DNA of 64,000 nucleotides from JAEUJZ01 sp964460115. GTDB taxonomy: Bacteria > Myxococcota_A > Polyangia > Palsa-1104 > JAEUJZ01. The stretch covers positions 1 through 64,000 of the forward strand of contig CAYWPR010000005.1 in NCBI GenBank assembly GCA_964460115.1, in the 5' to 3' direction. Numbering within the stretch: position 1 is the first letter of the stretch; each line of letters starts with the position of its first letter. Position numbers and translations under genes: made by a program. The notes beneath the pieces are model-generated. The model saw only the letters and a list, made by a program, of their open reading frames with translations. It made no database searches and was not told the DNA's origin. Shown one piece after another: positions 10,397-18,737 of this stretch.

Positions 10397-12952
10397 ATGA
10401 ATTTGTTTCGTACCTGTTTGGTGCTGACTGCGCTTTTGACGGGGGACATGGTGCACAACCTAAACTTGGCTCGGGCTCAGTCGGCGCCGCGTCAGCCAAA
10501 CGCCGCAGAGCTTTTGCGCGCCATCGAACGTTTGGCGGTGGTCGGCAACGTCCTTTATGTTGCAGCGCACCCCGACGATGAAAATACCAAGCTTTTGGCC
10601 TACCTGGGTCGCGAGCGGCTGCTGCGTACCGCATACCTGTCGCTGACCCGCGGCGATGGCGGACAGAATTTGCTTGGCGCCGAGCAAGGGGCGCTGCTTG
10701 GGCTCATTCGCACGCAAGAGCTTTTGGCCGCCCGTCGCCTGGATGGCGCTGAGCAGTTTTTTACGCGGGCGCGCGACTTCGGCTATTCCAAGACCGCAGA
10801 CGAAACGCTGGCTGTGTGGAACAAAGACGAAGTGCTATCGGACATGGTGCGTATCATTCGCAGCTTTGCACCGGACATCATCATCACGCGGTTTTCTACG
10901 CAGGGCGGCGATACGCATGGTCATCACACAGCTTCCGCCATTTTGGCCCAGCAGGCGTTTGCGGCCGCCGCCGATGCACGGATTTTTCCCGAACAGCTAA
11001 AACATCTGGATGTCTGGCAGGCCCAGCGCCTTTATTGGAACCGCTCGCTTTGGGGCGCAAAGCCTGGCGACGATCTTTCGGGATTCATCAAACTCGACAT
11101 CGGTGGCTATAGCCCCCTTTTGGGCGCCTCGTACGGCGAGATTGCTGGCCAAAGCCGCAGCATGCACAAAAGCCAGGGCTTTGGCGCGGCGCTTAGTCGC
11201 GGCCCCAGCCTGGAATATTTTCGGCCGCTATTGTCTAGCGCACAGTCAGGTGCCGGAGACGCCGACATCTTGGGGCAATTTGATTACACCTGGCGGCGCA
11301 TTTCGCAAGGAGGCCGCCTGGCCGATTTGCTTGCGCAGGCGCAGCGAATTTATAACCCGCGACGGCCGGCAGACAGCATTCCGCTGCTTTTGGCGGCGCG
11401 CTCCGAAATGTTGGCGCTGCCCAAAAATCCTTGGCAAGGACCCAAGCTTGCCGAGTTAAACGAAGTCATTGCTGCCTGCGCCGGGCTGTTTTTAGAGGCC
11501 ACCGCGGATGCGCATTCGAGCGTCCCCGGCGGCAGCTTGCAGGTTACGGCGACGGCGCTCAATCGCTCGAGTGCGCCGTTGCGGCTGCGTGAAGTGCGGC
11601 TTTCGGGCCGCGGGCGCCTGGACAAGGACGTGGTCATTGCTGCCGAAAAACCGCTGGTGGCGCAGCAAGCCTGGCAAGGCGAGCATGCGGTCACCGTGGC
11701 CAAGTCGGCGGCGATTAGCAATCCGTACTGGCTGCTCGATGGCAAAACTCCCACCGCAGGCGGCATGTATACGGTCAGCCAACCCGAGCTTATCGGCGAG
11801 CCGCAAAATTTGCCGACCTTGCAGGCCGAATTTGGAATCAGCTTTGGCGACAGCCAGGAACGGCTGGAACTTTTGCGGCCGGTCGCTTATAAATGGGTCG
11901 ATCCGGTCGCCGGCGAGCGTTATCGCCCTATCGAGATTGCGCCGCCAATTATGCTGAATCCGGATTCTTCGGTTCTGATGTTTGCCGATGGGCAACCTCG
12001 TCCGCTGCGCGTCCGCGTGCAGTCGGGAATCGATCAAGCGGCGGGCTCGGTGCGTTTGGAATTGCCGGCAGGATTTGTCGCCGAGCCGGCGGCCATTCCG
12101 TTTCACATCGACAAAAAAGGAGCCGAAGAAGAAGTTCGCTTTATGATACGCCTAGGGCCCGGCACGGCGGCGGCACCACCGACTAGCATGTTGCGCGTGG
12201 TGGCGGAAGTCGGCGGCGAGCAGTTCTTGCGCGGCATTACGCAGGTGGACTATCCGCACATTCCGGTGCAGACCGTCTATCCTTTGGCCCAAGTGAAACT
12301 GTGTCGCCTGGATTTGAAGAAAACGCGAACTCGTATTGGCTATATCGTTGGCGCCGGCGACGACGTACCGGCGGCGTTGCGCCAAGTCGGCTACGAAGTA
12401 AACCTGCTTGGCGAACAAGCCTTGGCCAGCCAGCCCCTCGGTCAATACGGCGCCATCGTCGTTGGAGTGCGCGCCTACAATACAAATCCTCGCCTCACGG
12501 CCTATTACAAACGGCTGATGGACTATGTGGCCGGTGGTGGCAATTTGATCGTGCAGTACAACACCAACAACCGCCTCAGCAAACTAAACACCGCCATCGG
12601 GCCTTATCCGTTTGAAATTTCCCAAGATCGGGTCACCGAGGAAAATGCCGCCGTGCACTTTTTGCTGCCGAACCATCCTTTGCTGCAACGTCCCAATCGC
12701 ATCAGCGATGCGGACTTTTCCGACTGGATTCAGGAACGCGGTTTGTACTTTGCCGACAAATGGAATGAAAAATACGAAACTCCGCTTTCCATGCACGATA
12801 CCGGCGAACCCGCCAAAAACGGCAGCGTCCTTGTCGCTCGACACGGCAAAGGCGCTTTTATTTACACCGGACTGGCCTTTTTTCGCCAACTGCCGGCGGG
12901 AGTTTCCGGCGCCTACCGGCTATTTGCCAACATGATTTCCTATGGACAATAG
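10397..12952 (+). CDS. large secreted PIG-L (LmbE-like) deacetylase family protein
   Basis: An 851-residue exported protein. A signal peptide (cleavage near LARAQS) is followed by a PIG-L domain: the metal-binding AHPDDENTK, TRGDGGQN, RTQELLAA, and the HGHHTAS motif, so a zinc-dependent N-deacetylase active on a GlcNAc-type substrate is likely. About 550 further residues form beta-rich domains (around TALNRSSAPLRLREVRL, and INLL-type GAIVVGVRAYNTN with GKGAFIYTGLAFFRQLP near the end, which looks like a glutamine-amidotransferase-like fold). BshB, the bacillithiol deacetylase, is also a PIG-L protein, but short and cytosolic; this one is exported and much larger, so it is probably not BshB despite lying beside bshC. 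It overlaps the next small gene by 11 bases. Confidence 0.85.
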   Translation: MNLFRTCLVLTALLTGDMVHNLNLARAQSAPRQPNAAELLRAIERLAVVGNVLYVAAHPDDENTKLLAYLGRERLLRTAYLSLTRGDGGQNLLGAEQGALLGLIRTQELLAARRLDGAEQFFTRARDFGYSKTADETLAVWNKDEVLSDMVRIIRSFAPDIIITRFSTQGGDTHGHHTASAILAQQAFAAAADARIFPEQLKHLDVWQAQRLYWNRSLWGAKPGDDLSGFIKLDIGGYSPLLGASYGEIAGQSRSMHKSQGFGAALSRGPSLEYFRPLLSSAQSGAGDADILGQFDYTWRRISQGGRLADLLAQAQRIYNPRRPADSIPLLLAARSEMLALPKNPWQGPKLAELNEVIAACAGLFLEATADAHSSVPGGSLQVTATALNRSSAPLRLREVRLSGRGRLDKDVVIAAEKPLVAQQAWQGEHAVTVAKSAAISNPYWLLDGKTPTAGGMYTVSQPELIGEPQNLPTLQAEFGISFGDSQERLELLRPVAYKWVDPVAGERYRPIEIAPPIMLNPDSSVLMFADGQPRPLRVRVQSGIDQAAGSVRLELPAGFVAEPAAIPFHIDKKGAEEEVRFMIRLGPGTAAAPPTSMLRVVAEVGGEQFLRGITQVDYPHIPVQTVYPLAQVKLCRLDLKKTRTRIGYIVGAGDDVPAALRQVGYEVNLLGEQALASQPLGQYGAIVVGVRAYNTNPRLTAYYKRLMDYVAGGGNLIVQYNTNNRLSKLNTAIGPYPFEISQDRVTEENAAVHFLLPNHPLLQRPNRISDADFSDWIQERGLYFADKWNEKYETPLSMHDTGEPAKNGSVLVARHGKGAFIYTGLAFFRQLPAGVSGAYRLFANMISYGQ

Positions 12953-13058
12953 CGCTCCTCCGCTTTTGGGGAGTTGGTGGCGCATGTACCTTTTGGTCAT
13001 GGCGGTGTTTGTCGCCGTGGTGTTTTTGCTGGTACATCTGACCCGGGTTTATGCATGA
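12942..13058 (+). CDS. 38-residue single-span membrane microprotein
   Basis: An open frame starting ATG 12942 encodes 38 residues: a short polar start (MDNSAPPLLGSWWR), one hydrophobic helix of about 19 residues (MYLLVMAVFVAVVFLLVHL) and a short TRVYA tail. The ATG lies inside the end of the PIG-L gene (11-base overlap) and the TGA overlaps the ATG of the transporter (ATGA at 13055-13058), so it fills the gap between them exactly and could be translationally coupled to both. A WW-R junction before the helix is typical of small inner-membrane subunits. It may be a partner of the symporter. Function unknown; no homologue recognised. Confidence 0.7.
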   Translation: MDNSAPPLLGSWWRMYLLVMAVFVAVVFLLVHLTRVYA

Positions 13059-14758
13059 GCGCTCTCGACTGGCTGATTTTGTTCGGTACGCTGAGCCTGA
13101 TCGTTGGATACGGCATCTGGAAGGGCCGCGCCGTGCGCACCGCCGATGCCTACCTGCGCGGCGGCAGCGACATGAAGTGGTACACAATCGGCCTGTCGAT
13201 CATGGCCACCCAGGCCAGCGCCATCACATTTCTTTCGACGCCAGGGCAAGCCTACGAAGACGGCATGGGCTTTGTGCAGTTTTACTTCGGACTGCCTTTG
13301 GCGACGATCATTCTGTCTGCGACGATTGTTCCGGTTTACTACCGGCTGCGTGTCTCCACAGCCTATGAATATCTGGAACAGCGCTTTGATCGCAAAACCC
13401 GGCAGCTTACCGCGTTTTTATTTCTGTTGCAGCGGGGCCTAGGCGCCGGGCTGTCAATTTATGCGCCGGCCATCATCTTGTCTTCCGTTCTTGGCTGGCC
13501 GCTTTATTCGACAAATCTTTTGATAGGCGTCTTGGTCATTGCCTATACCGTGACCGGAGGAACGCGAGCGGTCAGCCAAACCCAGACCTACCAGATGATC
13601 ATCATGCTCGGCGGAATGGCGCTGGCTTTGCTGTTTGTGCTGCGGGCGCTGCCGCCTGAGGTCTCTTTCGACGATGCGCTGCACATCGCCGGCAGCCTAG
13701 GCAAGATGAAAATTGTCGATTTTTCGCCGCGTTTTTCCACCCGCTACACATTCCTTTCCGGAATGACCGGCGGGCTGTTCGTGGCGCTGGCTTATTTTGG
13801 AACGGATCAATCACAGGTACAGCGCTACTTGGCGGGCAGTTCACTCAGCGAGAGCCGGCTCGGGCTTTTGTTTAACGGACTCGTCAAAATTCCGATGCAG
13901 TTTTTCATTTTGCTCGTCGGGCTCATGGTGTTTGTGTTTTATCAATTTCATCAGCCGCCGGTGTTTTTTCACACGGCCGAGCTACAAGAGGCGCACAAAA
14001 CTGCTCACGGAGCAAAACTGTCCGCGCTCGAAGCCGCTTACGGACAAGCTTTTGCCGACAAGCAGGCGCAGCTTGCATCCTATTTGGCGGCGCGCAAATC
14101 GGGCGATCCCATCGCCGAGGCCGCTTTTGCGCAAGGCCTGCGCAATGCCGAAGCCCGGGGCCAGCTTTTGCGACAGCAGGCCAAGGCGGTGATTCGCAGC
14201 GCCCGGCCCCAGACCGAGACCAAAGACGCCGACTACATCTTCATCACATTTGTAAAACAGCACTTTCCCAAAGGACTGTGCGGTCTGCTATTTGCGGTCA
14301 TTTTCTGCGCCGCCATGTCGGCCACCGCCAGCGCCTTAAATGCGCTGGGTTCTACGACGGTGGTGGATTTTTATAAACCAGCGCAGCGGCTTCCCAGAAG
14401 CGATGCTCACTATCTGTTTGTGGCCAAATTGTGTACGGCCTTTTGGGGAATTTTGGCCATGCTGTTTGCCGCATTTGCGGCGCTTTTGGACAATCTGATT
14501 CAGGCGGTGAACATTCTGGGCTCGATTTTCTACGGACCGATGCTGGGCGTGTTTTTGGTCGGATTCTTTTTGCGTCGCGTCTCGGGCACGGCGGTGTTTG
14601 CGGCGCTCATCATCGCTCAGCTTGCCGTGATCGCCACCTTCCTGTTCTCGCAAATTGGCTTCCTTTGGTACAACGTCATCGGTTGTGCGCTTGTGGTTGG
14701 GCTTTGTCTCTTGCTTTCGCGATTTTGTTCGAATGCGACCCCACCAAGCAAAGTCTAG
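13055..14758 (+). CDS. sodium:solute symporter (SSS family)
   Basis: Inner-membrane secondary transporter of 567 residues with about 13-14 hydrophobic helices. Family marks: YLRGGSDMKWYTIGLSIMATQASAITFLSTPG near the N-terminus, the VTGGTRAVSQTQTYQ loop, and FGTDQSQVQRYL with the sodium/substrate helix region; the C-terminal FCAAMSATASALNALGSTTVVDFYKP is also characteristic of SGLT-like members. Between two late helices there is a hydrophilic, Ala/Gln/Lys-rich segment of about 85 residues (roughly 305-390) likely to form a helical hairpin. ATG 13055 was chosen because it aligns with the family N-terminus and forms an ATGA junction with the upstream microprotein. The substrate (sugar, sialic acid or other) cannot be stated. 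Confidence 0.9.
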   Translation: MSALDWLILFGTLSLIVGYGIWKGRAVRTADAYLRGGSDMKWYTIGLSIMATQASAITFLSTPGQAYEDGMGFVQFYFGLPLATIILSATIVPVYYRLRVSTAYEYLEQRFDRKTRQLTAFLFLLQRGLGAGLSIYAPAIILSSVLGWPLYSTNLLIGVLVIAYTVTGGTRAVSQTQTYQMIIMLGGMALALLFVLRALPPEVSFDDALHIAGSLGKMKIVDFSPRFSTRYTFLSGMTGGLFVALAYFGTDQSQVQRYLAGSSLSESRLGLLFNGLVKIPMQFFILLVGLMVFVFYQFHQPPVFFHTAELQEAHKTAHGAKLSALEAAYGQAFADKQAQLASYLAARKSGDPIAEAAFAQGLRNAEARGQLLRQQAKAVIRSARPQTETKDADYIFITFVKQHFPKGLCGLLFAVIFCAAMSATASALNALGSTTVVDFYKPAQRLPRSDAHYLFVAKLCTAFWGILAMLFAAFAALLDNLIQAVNILGSIFYGPMLGVFLVGFFLRRVSGTAVFAALIIAQLAVIATFLFSQIGFLWYNVIGCALVVGLCLLLSRFCSNATPPSKV

Positions 14759-14823
14759 CGCCAAACCCAGTAACTCAGCGACGAGCGGTTTTCGCGGCAG
14801 CGATTTTCGAGTACTTTAAAGCT

Positions 14824-15558
14824 ATGTCAGCCTGGCCTTATCTATCGTCCGCAGTGATCTCTATCGTGGTCTCTGCGGGCACCTACATGGCAATGCATCA
14901 TGTTATGGACCCGAGTCTTGCGGTACAGCACGTCGATGTGCCGCAGCTTATGGGGCTTTTGCCGGATCAGGCGCGCGGTCTGACCGAACCGCTTGGTTTG
15001 TCGCTGATTATCGATGGGCAGCGCGAACCGGATGGCGATAAGCCGGGCATGGGAAATGTTCCGACCGCGGGAACCCTTTTTGATCAGCGTCCTTTGCAGG
15101 GCTCACGGCTGCGCCGCGGCAGTGAAGTACACGCCACGCTGGCTTTGCCGATCACCAAAGTTGCGGTGCCGGGTCTGGCCGGACAGCCCTTGGCCGCGGC
15201 GCAAAAGGCCCTAAGCGAGGCTGGACTGCGCCCCGGCACTGTGAGCGAAGTCTTAAATCCCGGCATCGCCCCTGGCGCTGTGATTGGCAGCGATCCGCCG
15301 GCCGGCGCGCAACTGCGGCGCGGCGAAGCGGTCGCCCTGCAAGTTTCCAAAGCCAGCGAACAGGTCGCCGTACCCAGCCTGCGTGGCAAGGGTCTTGGCT
15401 CGGCGCGTCAGCTGCTAGAGCAAGCCGGGCTTTCGCTTGGCGATGTACGCAAAGGCAGTGACGACAACGCCGGGGACGGAGTCATTTTGCGACAAGATCC
15501 GCCGGCCGGAACAGCGGTGGCCAAAGGCCACAAAGTCAACATCGTAGTAAACGACTGA
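14824..15558 (+). CDS. membrane-anchored stand-alone PASTA domain protein
   Basis: A 244-residue protein with one N-terminal membrane helix (residues about 5-25, YLSSAVISIVVSAGTYMAMH) and three PASTA repeats outside, seen as VDVPQLMGLLPDQA, VAVPGLAGQPLAAAQKAL and VAVPSLRGKGLGSARQLLEQAGL, with matching DPPAGAQLRRG and DPPAGTAVAKG ends. PASTA domains on penicillin-binding proteins and PknB kinases sense or bind peptidoglycan fragments. Here no kinase or transpeptidase domain is attached, so it could be an adaptor or sensor for another protein. The start ATG 14824 has no strong Shine-Dalgarno. It follows the symporter by 65 bases and precedes a cyclic-nucleotide-binding gene. Confidence 0.85.
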   Translation: MSAWPYLSSAVISIVVSAGTYMAMHHVMDPSLAVQHVDVPQLMGLLPDQARGLTEPLGLSLIIDGQREPDGDKPGMGNVPTAGTLFDQRPLQGSRLRRGSEVHATLALPITKVAVPGLAGQPLAAAQKALSEAGLRPGTVSEVLNPGIAPGAVIGSDPPAGAQLRRGEAVALQVSKASEQVAVPSLRGKGLGSARQLLEQAGLSLGDVRKGSDDNAGDGVILRQDPPAGTAVAKGHKVNIVVND

Positions 15559-15627
15559 GGTGAGCCGTCGCGCGACGCGCGATGTGCTTAAAAAGGGCGC
15601 CGTCATTTGGCGCTGACAAGAGAAGTT

Positions 15628-16092
15628 ATGAATAATTTTTTGCGCAAAGTCGGATTGTTTCACAACCTTGAACCGGCACAGCTCGACCGACTTGAATCGA
15701 TCTGCAGCGAGGTTCAATTAACTCCCGGGCAAGTGCTATTTCGCGAAGGGGACGAGCCCGAATACTTCTACGTCATCGCCAAGGGCCGAATTCGCATCTC
15801 GCGCATCATTCCGGGCATGGGCGAAGAAGCGCTGGCCATTTTAGAAGCCGGCAGTTACTTCGGCGAGATGGAAATCTTCGAACCGACTCCGCGGGCCGCG
15901 CAGGCGCTGGCGCACACTTCTTGCATTCTGTACAAAATCAAAATCGCCGATTTGCACAGCGCGATGCATGACGATCGCGAGCTGACCATTGGTTTGCTTT
16001 GGAACTTCGTTCTGACCCTGTCCGAACGCCTGCGCAACACCAACGACAAAGTCATGGCGACTTTTGCGCTAGCGCGCTTCGCCAGTCCTTAG
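15628..16092 (+). CDS. cyclic nucleotide-binding domain protein without DNA-binding domain
   Basis: A 154-residue Crp-like effector domain: FHNLEPAQLDRLESIC, the beta roll with GQVLFREGDEPEYFYVIAKGRIRIS, and the phosphate-binding cassette region GSYFGEMEIFEPTPRAAQA, where the arginine precedes AAQA as in cAMP-binding cassettes. It ends after the C-helix (SERLRNTNDKVMATFALAR) with no winged helix, so it is a free-standing nucleotide sensor rather than a transcription factor. ATG 15628 follows GAGAAG closely; a TTG at 15607 would add seven residues. Its 3' end faces the FecR-domain gene 37 bases away. Confidence 0.8.
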   Translation: MNNFLRKVGLFHNLEPAQLDRLESICSEVQLTPGQVLFREGDEPEYFYVIAKGRIRISRIIPGMGEEALAILEAGSYFGEMEIFEPTPRAAQALAHTSCILYKIKIADLHSAMHDDRELTIGLLWNFVLTLSERLRNTNDKVMATFALARFASP

Positions 16093-16129
16093 TCCGATTC
16101 GCCGAGGGCTCTCCGAAGCCGGCACATTT

Positions 16130-18157
16130 CTACAGGTGCAGCCACTCAATTCCCAGGGTCATCGTATACAAGCCGAACAAGGCTTGTCCGGATGCGCCAA
16201 GTCCGCCGCGCATGCCAAATAGCAGTCGCCATTGTTCGCGTTCTCCCAAAGGAAGGCGCAGTCCGCCGCCCAGCGCTGCGCCGCTTGGCACTGCGCCGTG
16301 TAGACCAATCGCCGCATCTAGCGCTGCGCCAAGCGACAATTTCCAAACTTTTACCTCGGCGGCGTAGTTCATCGACCAGCGCAACTGCGTCGTCGGCAGA
16401 TTCAGGCTTATAGGCAGTCCCTGCGTGGTCAGGAGTGCGACCCGGCCGATATTTCCGGCCAAGCCGACCGCCGGATCGATCACCATCGGGCGCTCGGGAT
16501 TTGGACCGTGATCATAGCTGCCGGTCGGCGCCTGCAAGCGCAAAAGCGGACCAAAGCGCAGCCGGCCCGAAAATGCCTCAAGCGCCACCCAGCGGCTGCC
16601 CAAAGAGATATCGCCCAAAGCCAGTCCGTTGCGCGCCGCTCCCGTGGCGGAAAGGAAATTCGAATAGTAAAGCAGCGGCAGGTTCAGATCGATAGAGACC
16701 CGCCGTGGCAAAGTCATTTCGCCCCCCAAGTCCAGGCGATAAACATTGGCGACGCTTGAGGCGTCCGTCGAAGCAATGCTCAGAAGGCTGTACAAGCGGG
16801 TCCGTGGATCCAGCGTCCGCCCGGGAAATCCCGGCGAAAGCAAAGGCGTGGGCACGGCCACTGGCTCTGCCCAATATGCGGCGGTCGCTGGCGTTTCGGC
16901 TTTCGCCGCAGGCTGCACCGACAGCGAAACCTCGGTTTTGGCGTCACGCAGGGCCAAGGTCACGCGATGCTCGCCCGGACCGAGGCTTAGCAAACAGTCG
17001 TCTTGGCAGTTCTGCTCTCTGCCTCCGGGAAGGGTCATTTTTAGCGGCAGTCCGCCGCCAATCGCGCGCAAGGTGGCGTTTTGCTCGCGCTGCAGCCGCT
17101 TTGCCGCCTTTGGACCCGCGCTTGTAGAACTGTCCGCCAGCTTGGCATCGGTTAGAAGCGGAACCAGATAGACCGTTCGTACCGACGTCGTCGGTCCAAA
17201 GATGTGATGGCTGTCAAAAGGGGTCACGCGCACATGGTGCAGACCTGGAGGCAGTTGCACGCGAAAAGGCGGCGCAGTCACTTCCGCGGCCAATCGATGA
17301 TCATAAAATCGCTTGTCGCGGGCAATTTCGACCAGATATCCGGCCGCTCCGCTGACCGCTGTAAAGTCCAGCCGCAGCTCGACGCTTTTGGGAGGAAAAT
17401 TCGGCTCGTCGATTGCCACCGCCAGAAGCGGCCTTTGCGGGGCATCGGCGATATCCAGATCCGGCCAGCTTGGCGCCGTCGGCAGCGCATAGGTCACGAG
17501 CAGTCCAGTCTGCAGGTCCACCGTCAAAAGGGCGCCTTGGCCTTGCTGAACGATGGCCTTGGTACCGGCCACGCGCAAAGCGGCCTGGCCCTTGTAAATT
17601 GCCAGCCGCGTCGGCGATAGACCGTCGCTGCTGATGCGCGCCGTACCAGCGCGCAGCTTGATTTTGCCGTTAGGCGTCGAAACTGTGACCGCGCCAATTT
17701 TTTCGGTGTCGGCGATCTGAATCCAGATACTTCCGGAATACAGCCGCAACTTGCTGCTGCCGCGTCCGCCCGGCCGCAATTTTTTCACCAGCAGCACCGT
17801 GGCCGGATCCATTTTAATATGAATGTCGTTGCCGATAGTGATCTCGGCAGGACCGGCTTTGCCGGTGGCGATGCGGGTGGTGCCCTCCACGGCTTGATCG
17901 GGCAGCGCCTCTTGCCACTCGCCGTGTCGCGTCTGAGTGCGCACCCCGGGGCTGACATAGGACAGTCGCGGCGGTTCAAGCACCGCCAAAGACTTGGCCG
18001 CCGCTCGGTCGGTTTCGGCGTTTTGAGCCAGCCTAGTTTCGCCTATCGATTTGACAGAATCAGGCTTGGACAAGCTCGGTTGCCCATAGCCTGGCGTCCA
18101 AGTACCACACAGCACGAAGGTACTGGCCATAAGGACCCAGAGGAAGATCCTGCGCAT
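16130..18157 (-). CDS. exported FecR-domain protein with C-terminal outer-membrane barrel-like region
   Basis: A 675-residue protein of unknown function. It has an N-terminal signal peptide, then from about residue 85 a FecR-type beta domain (LPDQAVEGTTRIATGKAGPAEITIGNDI, LYSGSIWIQI, VSTPNGKIKLRAGTARIS), a fibronectin-like segment (about 265-330, AGYLVEIARDKRFYDHRL), and from about residue 440 alternating aromatic strands (YRLDLGGEMTLPRRVSIDLNLPLLYYS, GLFLGDISLG-type repeats, ending GLYTMTLGIEWLHL) that look like a porin or 'outer-membrane transport' barrel closed by a terminal aromatic strand. FecR domains elsewhere relay cell-surface signals. The ATG 18157 has an AAGGAG only one base away, which is unusually close. 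Divergent from ihfA. Confidence 0.7.
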   Translation of the reverse strand: MRRIFLWVLMASTFVLCGTWTPGYGQPSLSKPDSVKSIGETRLAQNAETDRAAAKSLAVLEPPRLSYVSPGVRTQTRHGEWQEALPDQAVEGTTRIATGKAGPAEITIGNDIHIKMDPATVLLVKKLRPGGRGSSKLRLYSGSIWIQIADTEKIGAVTVSTPNGKIKLRAGTARISSDGLSPTRLAIYKGQAALRVAGTKAIVQQGQGALLTVDLQTGLLVTYALPTAPSWPDLDIADAPQRPLLAVAIDEPNFPPKSVELRLDFTAVSGAAGYLVEIARDKRFYDHRLAAEVTAPPFRVQLPPGLHHVRVTPFDSHHIFGPTTSVRTVYLVPLLTDAKLADSSTSAGPKAAKRLQREQNATLRAIGGGLPLKMTLPGGREQNCQDDCLLSLGPGEHRVTLALRDAKTEVSLSVQPAAKAETPATAAYWAEPVAVPTPLLSPGFPGRTLDPRTRLYSLLSIASTDASSVANVYRLDLGGEMTLPRRVSIDLNLPLLYYSNFLSATGAARNGLALGDISLGSRWVALEAFSGRLRFGPLLRLQAPTGSYDHGPNPERPMVIDPAVGLAGNIGRVALLTTQGLPISLNLPTTQLRWSMNYAAEVKVWKLSLGAALDAAIGLHGAVPSGAALGGGLRLPLGEREQWRLLFGMRGGLGASGQALFGLYTMTLGIEWLHL

Positions 18158-18327
18158 GCTCCTTGATTATAGGCAGAATCGAGATGTTACGACATACTGA
18201 CTATGGCTTTCGCGCGATGCGCTGCACGAAAAATAGATCTTCAAACGGGCGCGCCGCTTGAGGGGATCGATGTTCATGAAGGTGCAGAAATGTACGCCGG
18301 CAAACTATTTTATGGCGCATAAAACTT

Positions 18328-18356
18328 TTGACATCGACGGATGGCCTCATTAAGCT
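18328..18356 (+). promoter_or_regulatory. predicted sigma-70 promoter for ihfA
   Basis: TTGACA (18328-18333) and TAAGCT (18351-18356) are separated by 17 bases, upstream of ihfA and in the 240-base divergent region shared with the FecR gene. The -35 is perfect; the -10 matches three of six positions. Confidence 0.45.
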
Positions 18357-18397
18357 GAAAGGAAGATTACTTTTTACCGAACGAAGGTGGGCTTCCG

Positions 18398-18694
18398 ATG
18401 CAAGATCGCCGTACGATGACGAAGGCCGATATCATTGAAAATGTGTATGAACGAGTCGGTGGCTTTTCGAAAAAAGAAGCTGCGCAGATCGTCGAGTCAG
18501 TTTTCGATATCATCAAAAAGACGCTAGAGGATGGTCAGAAGATCAAACTCTCTGGCTTTGGCAATTTTGTGGTGCGCGACAAAAACTCGCGCATCGGCCG
18601 TAATCCGCAGACCGGCGAAGAAATAACCATCAGCGCTCGCCGTGTACTGACTTTCAAGCCGAGCCAGGTATTAAAGAACGCACTGAATAGCTAG
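18398..18694 (+). CDS. ihfA: integration host factor subunit alpha
   Basis: Nucleoid protein of the HU/IHF family that bends DNA as a heterodimer with IHF-beta. The 98 residues align along their length with IHF-alpha: MTKADIIENVYERVGGFSKKEAAQIVE, KIKLSGFGNFVVRDKNSRIGRNPQTGEEI (DNA-inserting Pro in the arm RNPQTGE) and ISARRVLTFKPSQVLK. One additional glycine (VGGFSKK) precedes the second helix. The start ATG 18398 follows AAGGTGG by seven bases; a start at 18416 (MTKAD) would match the common family N-terminus. A candidate promoter lies at 18328-18356. Confidence 0.94.
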   Translation: MQDRRTMTKADIIENVYERVGGFSKKEAAQIVESVFDIIKKTLEDGQKIKLSGFGNFVVRDKNSRIGRNPQTGEEITISARRVLTFKPSQVLKNALNS

Positions 18695-18737
18695 CGCTTT
18701 CCCGCTGGCGTGCTCAGTGTATCGGCCTTCCGCTGCC

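Noticed and set aside
14431..14823. Upstream extension of the PASTA frame into the symporter gene
   Set aside because: The frame stays open by chance within the transporter; a membrane-anchor start at 14824 is natural.
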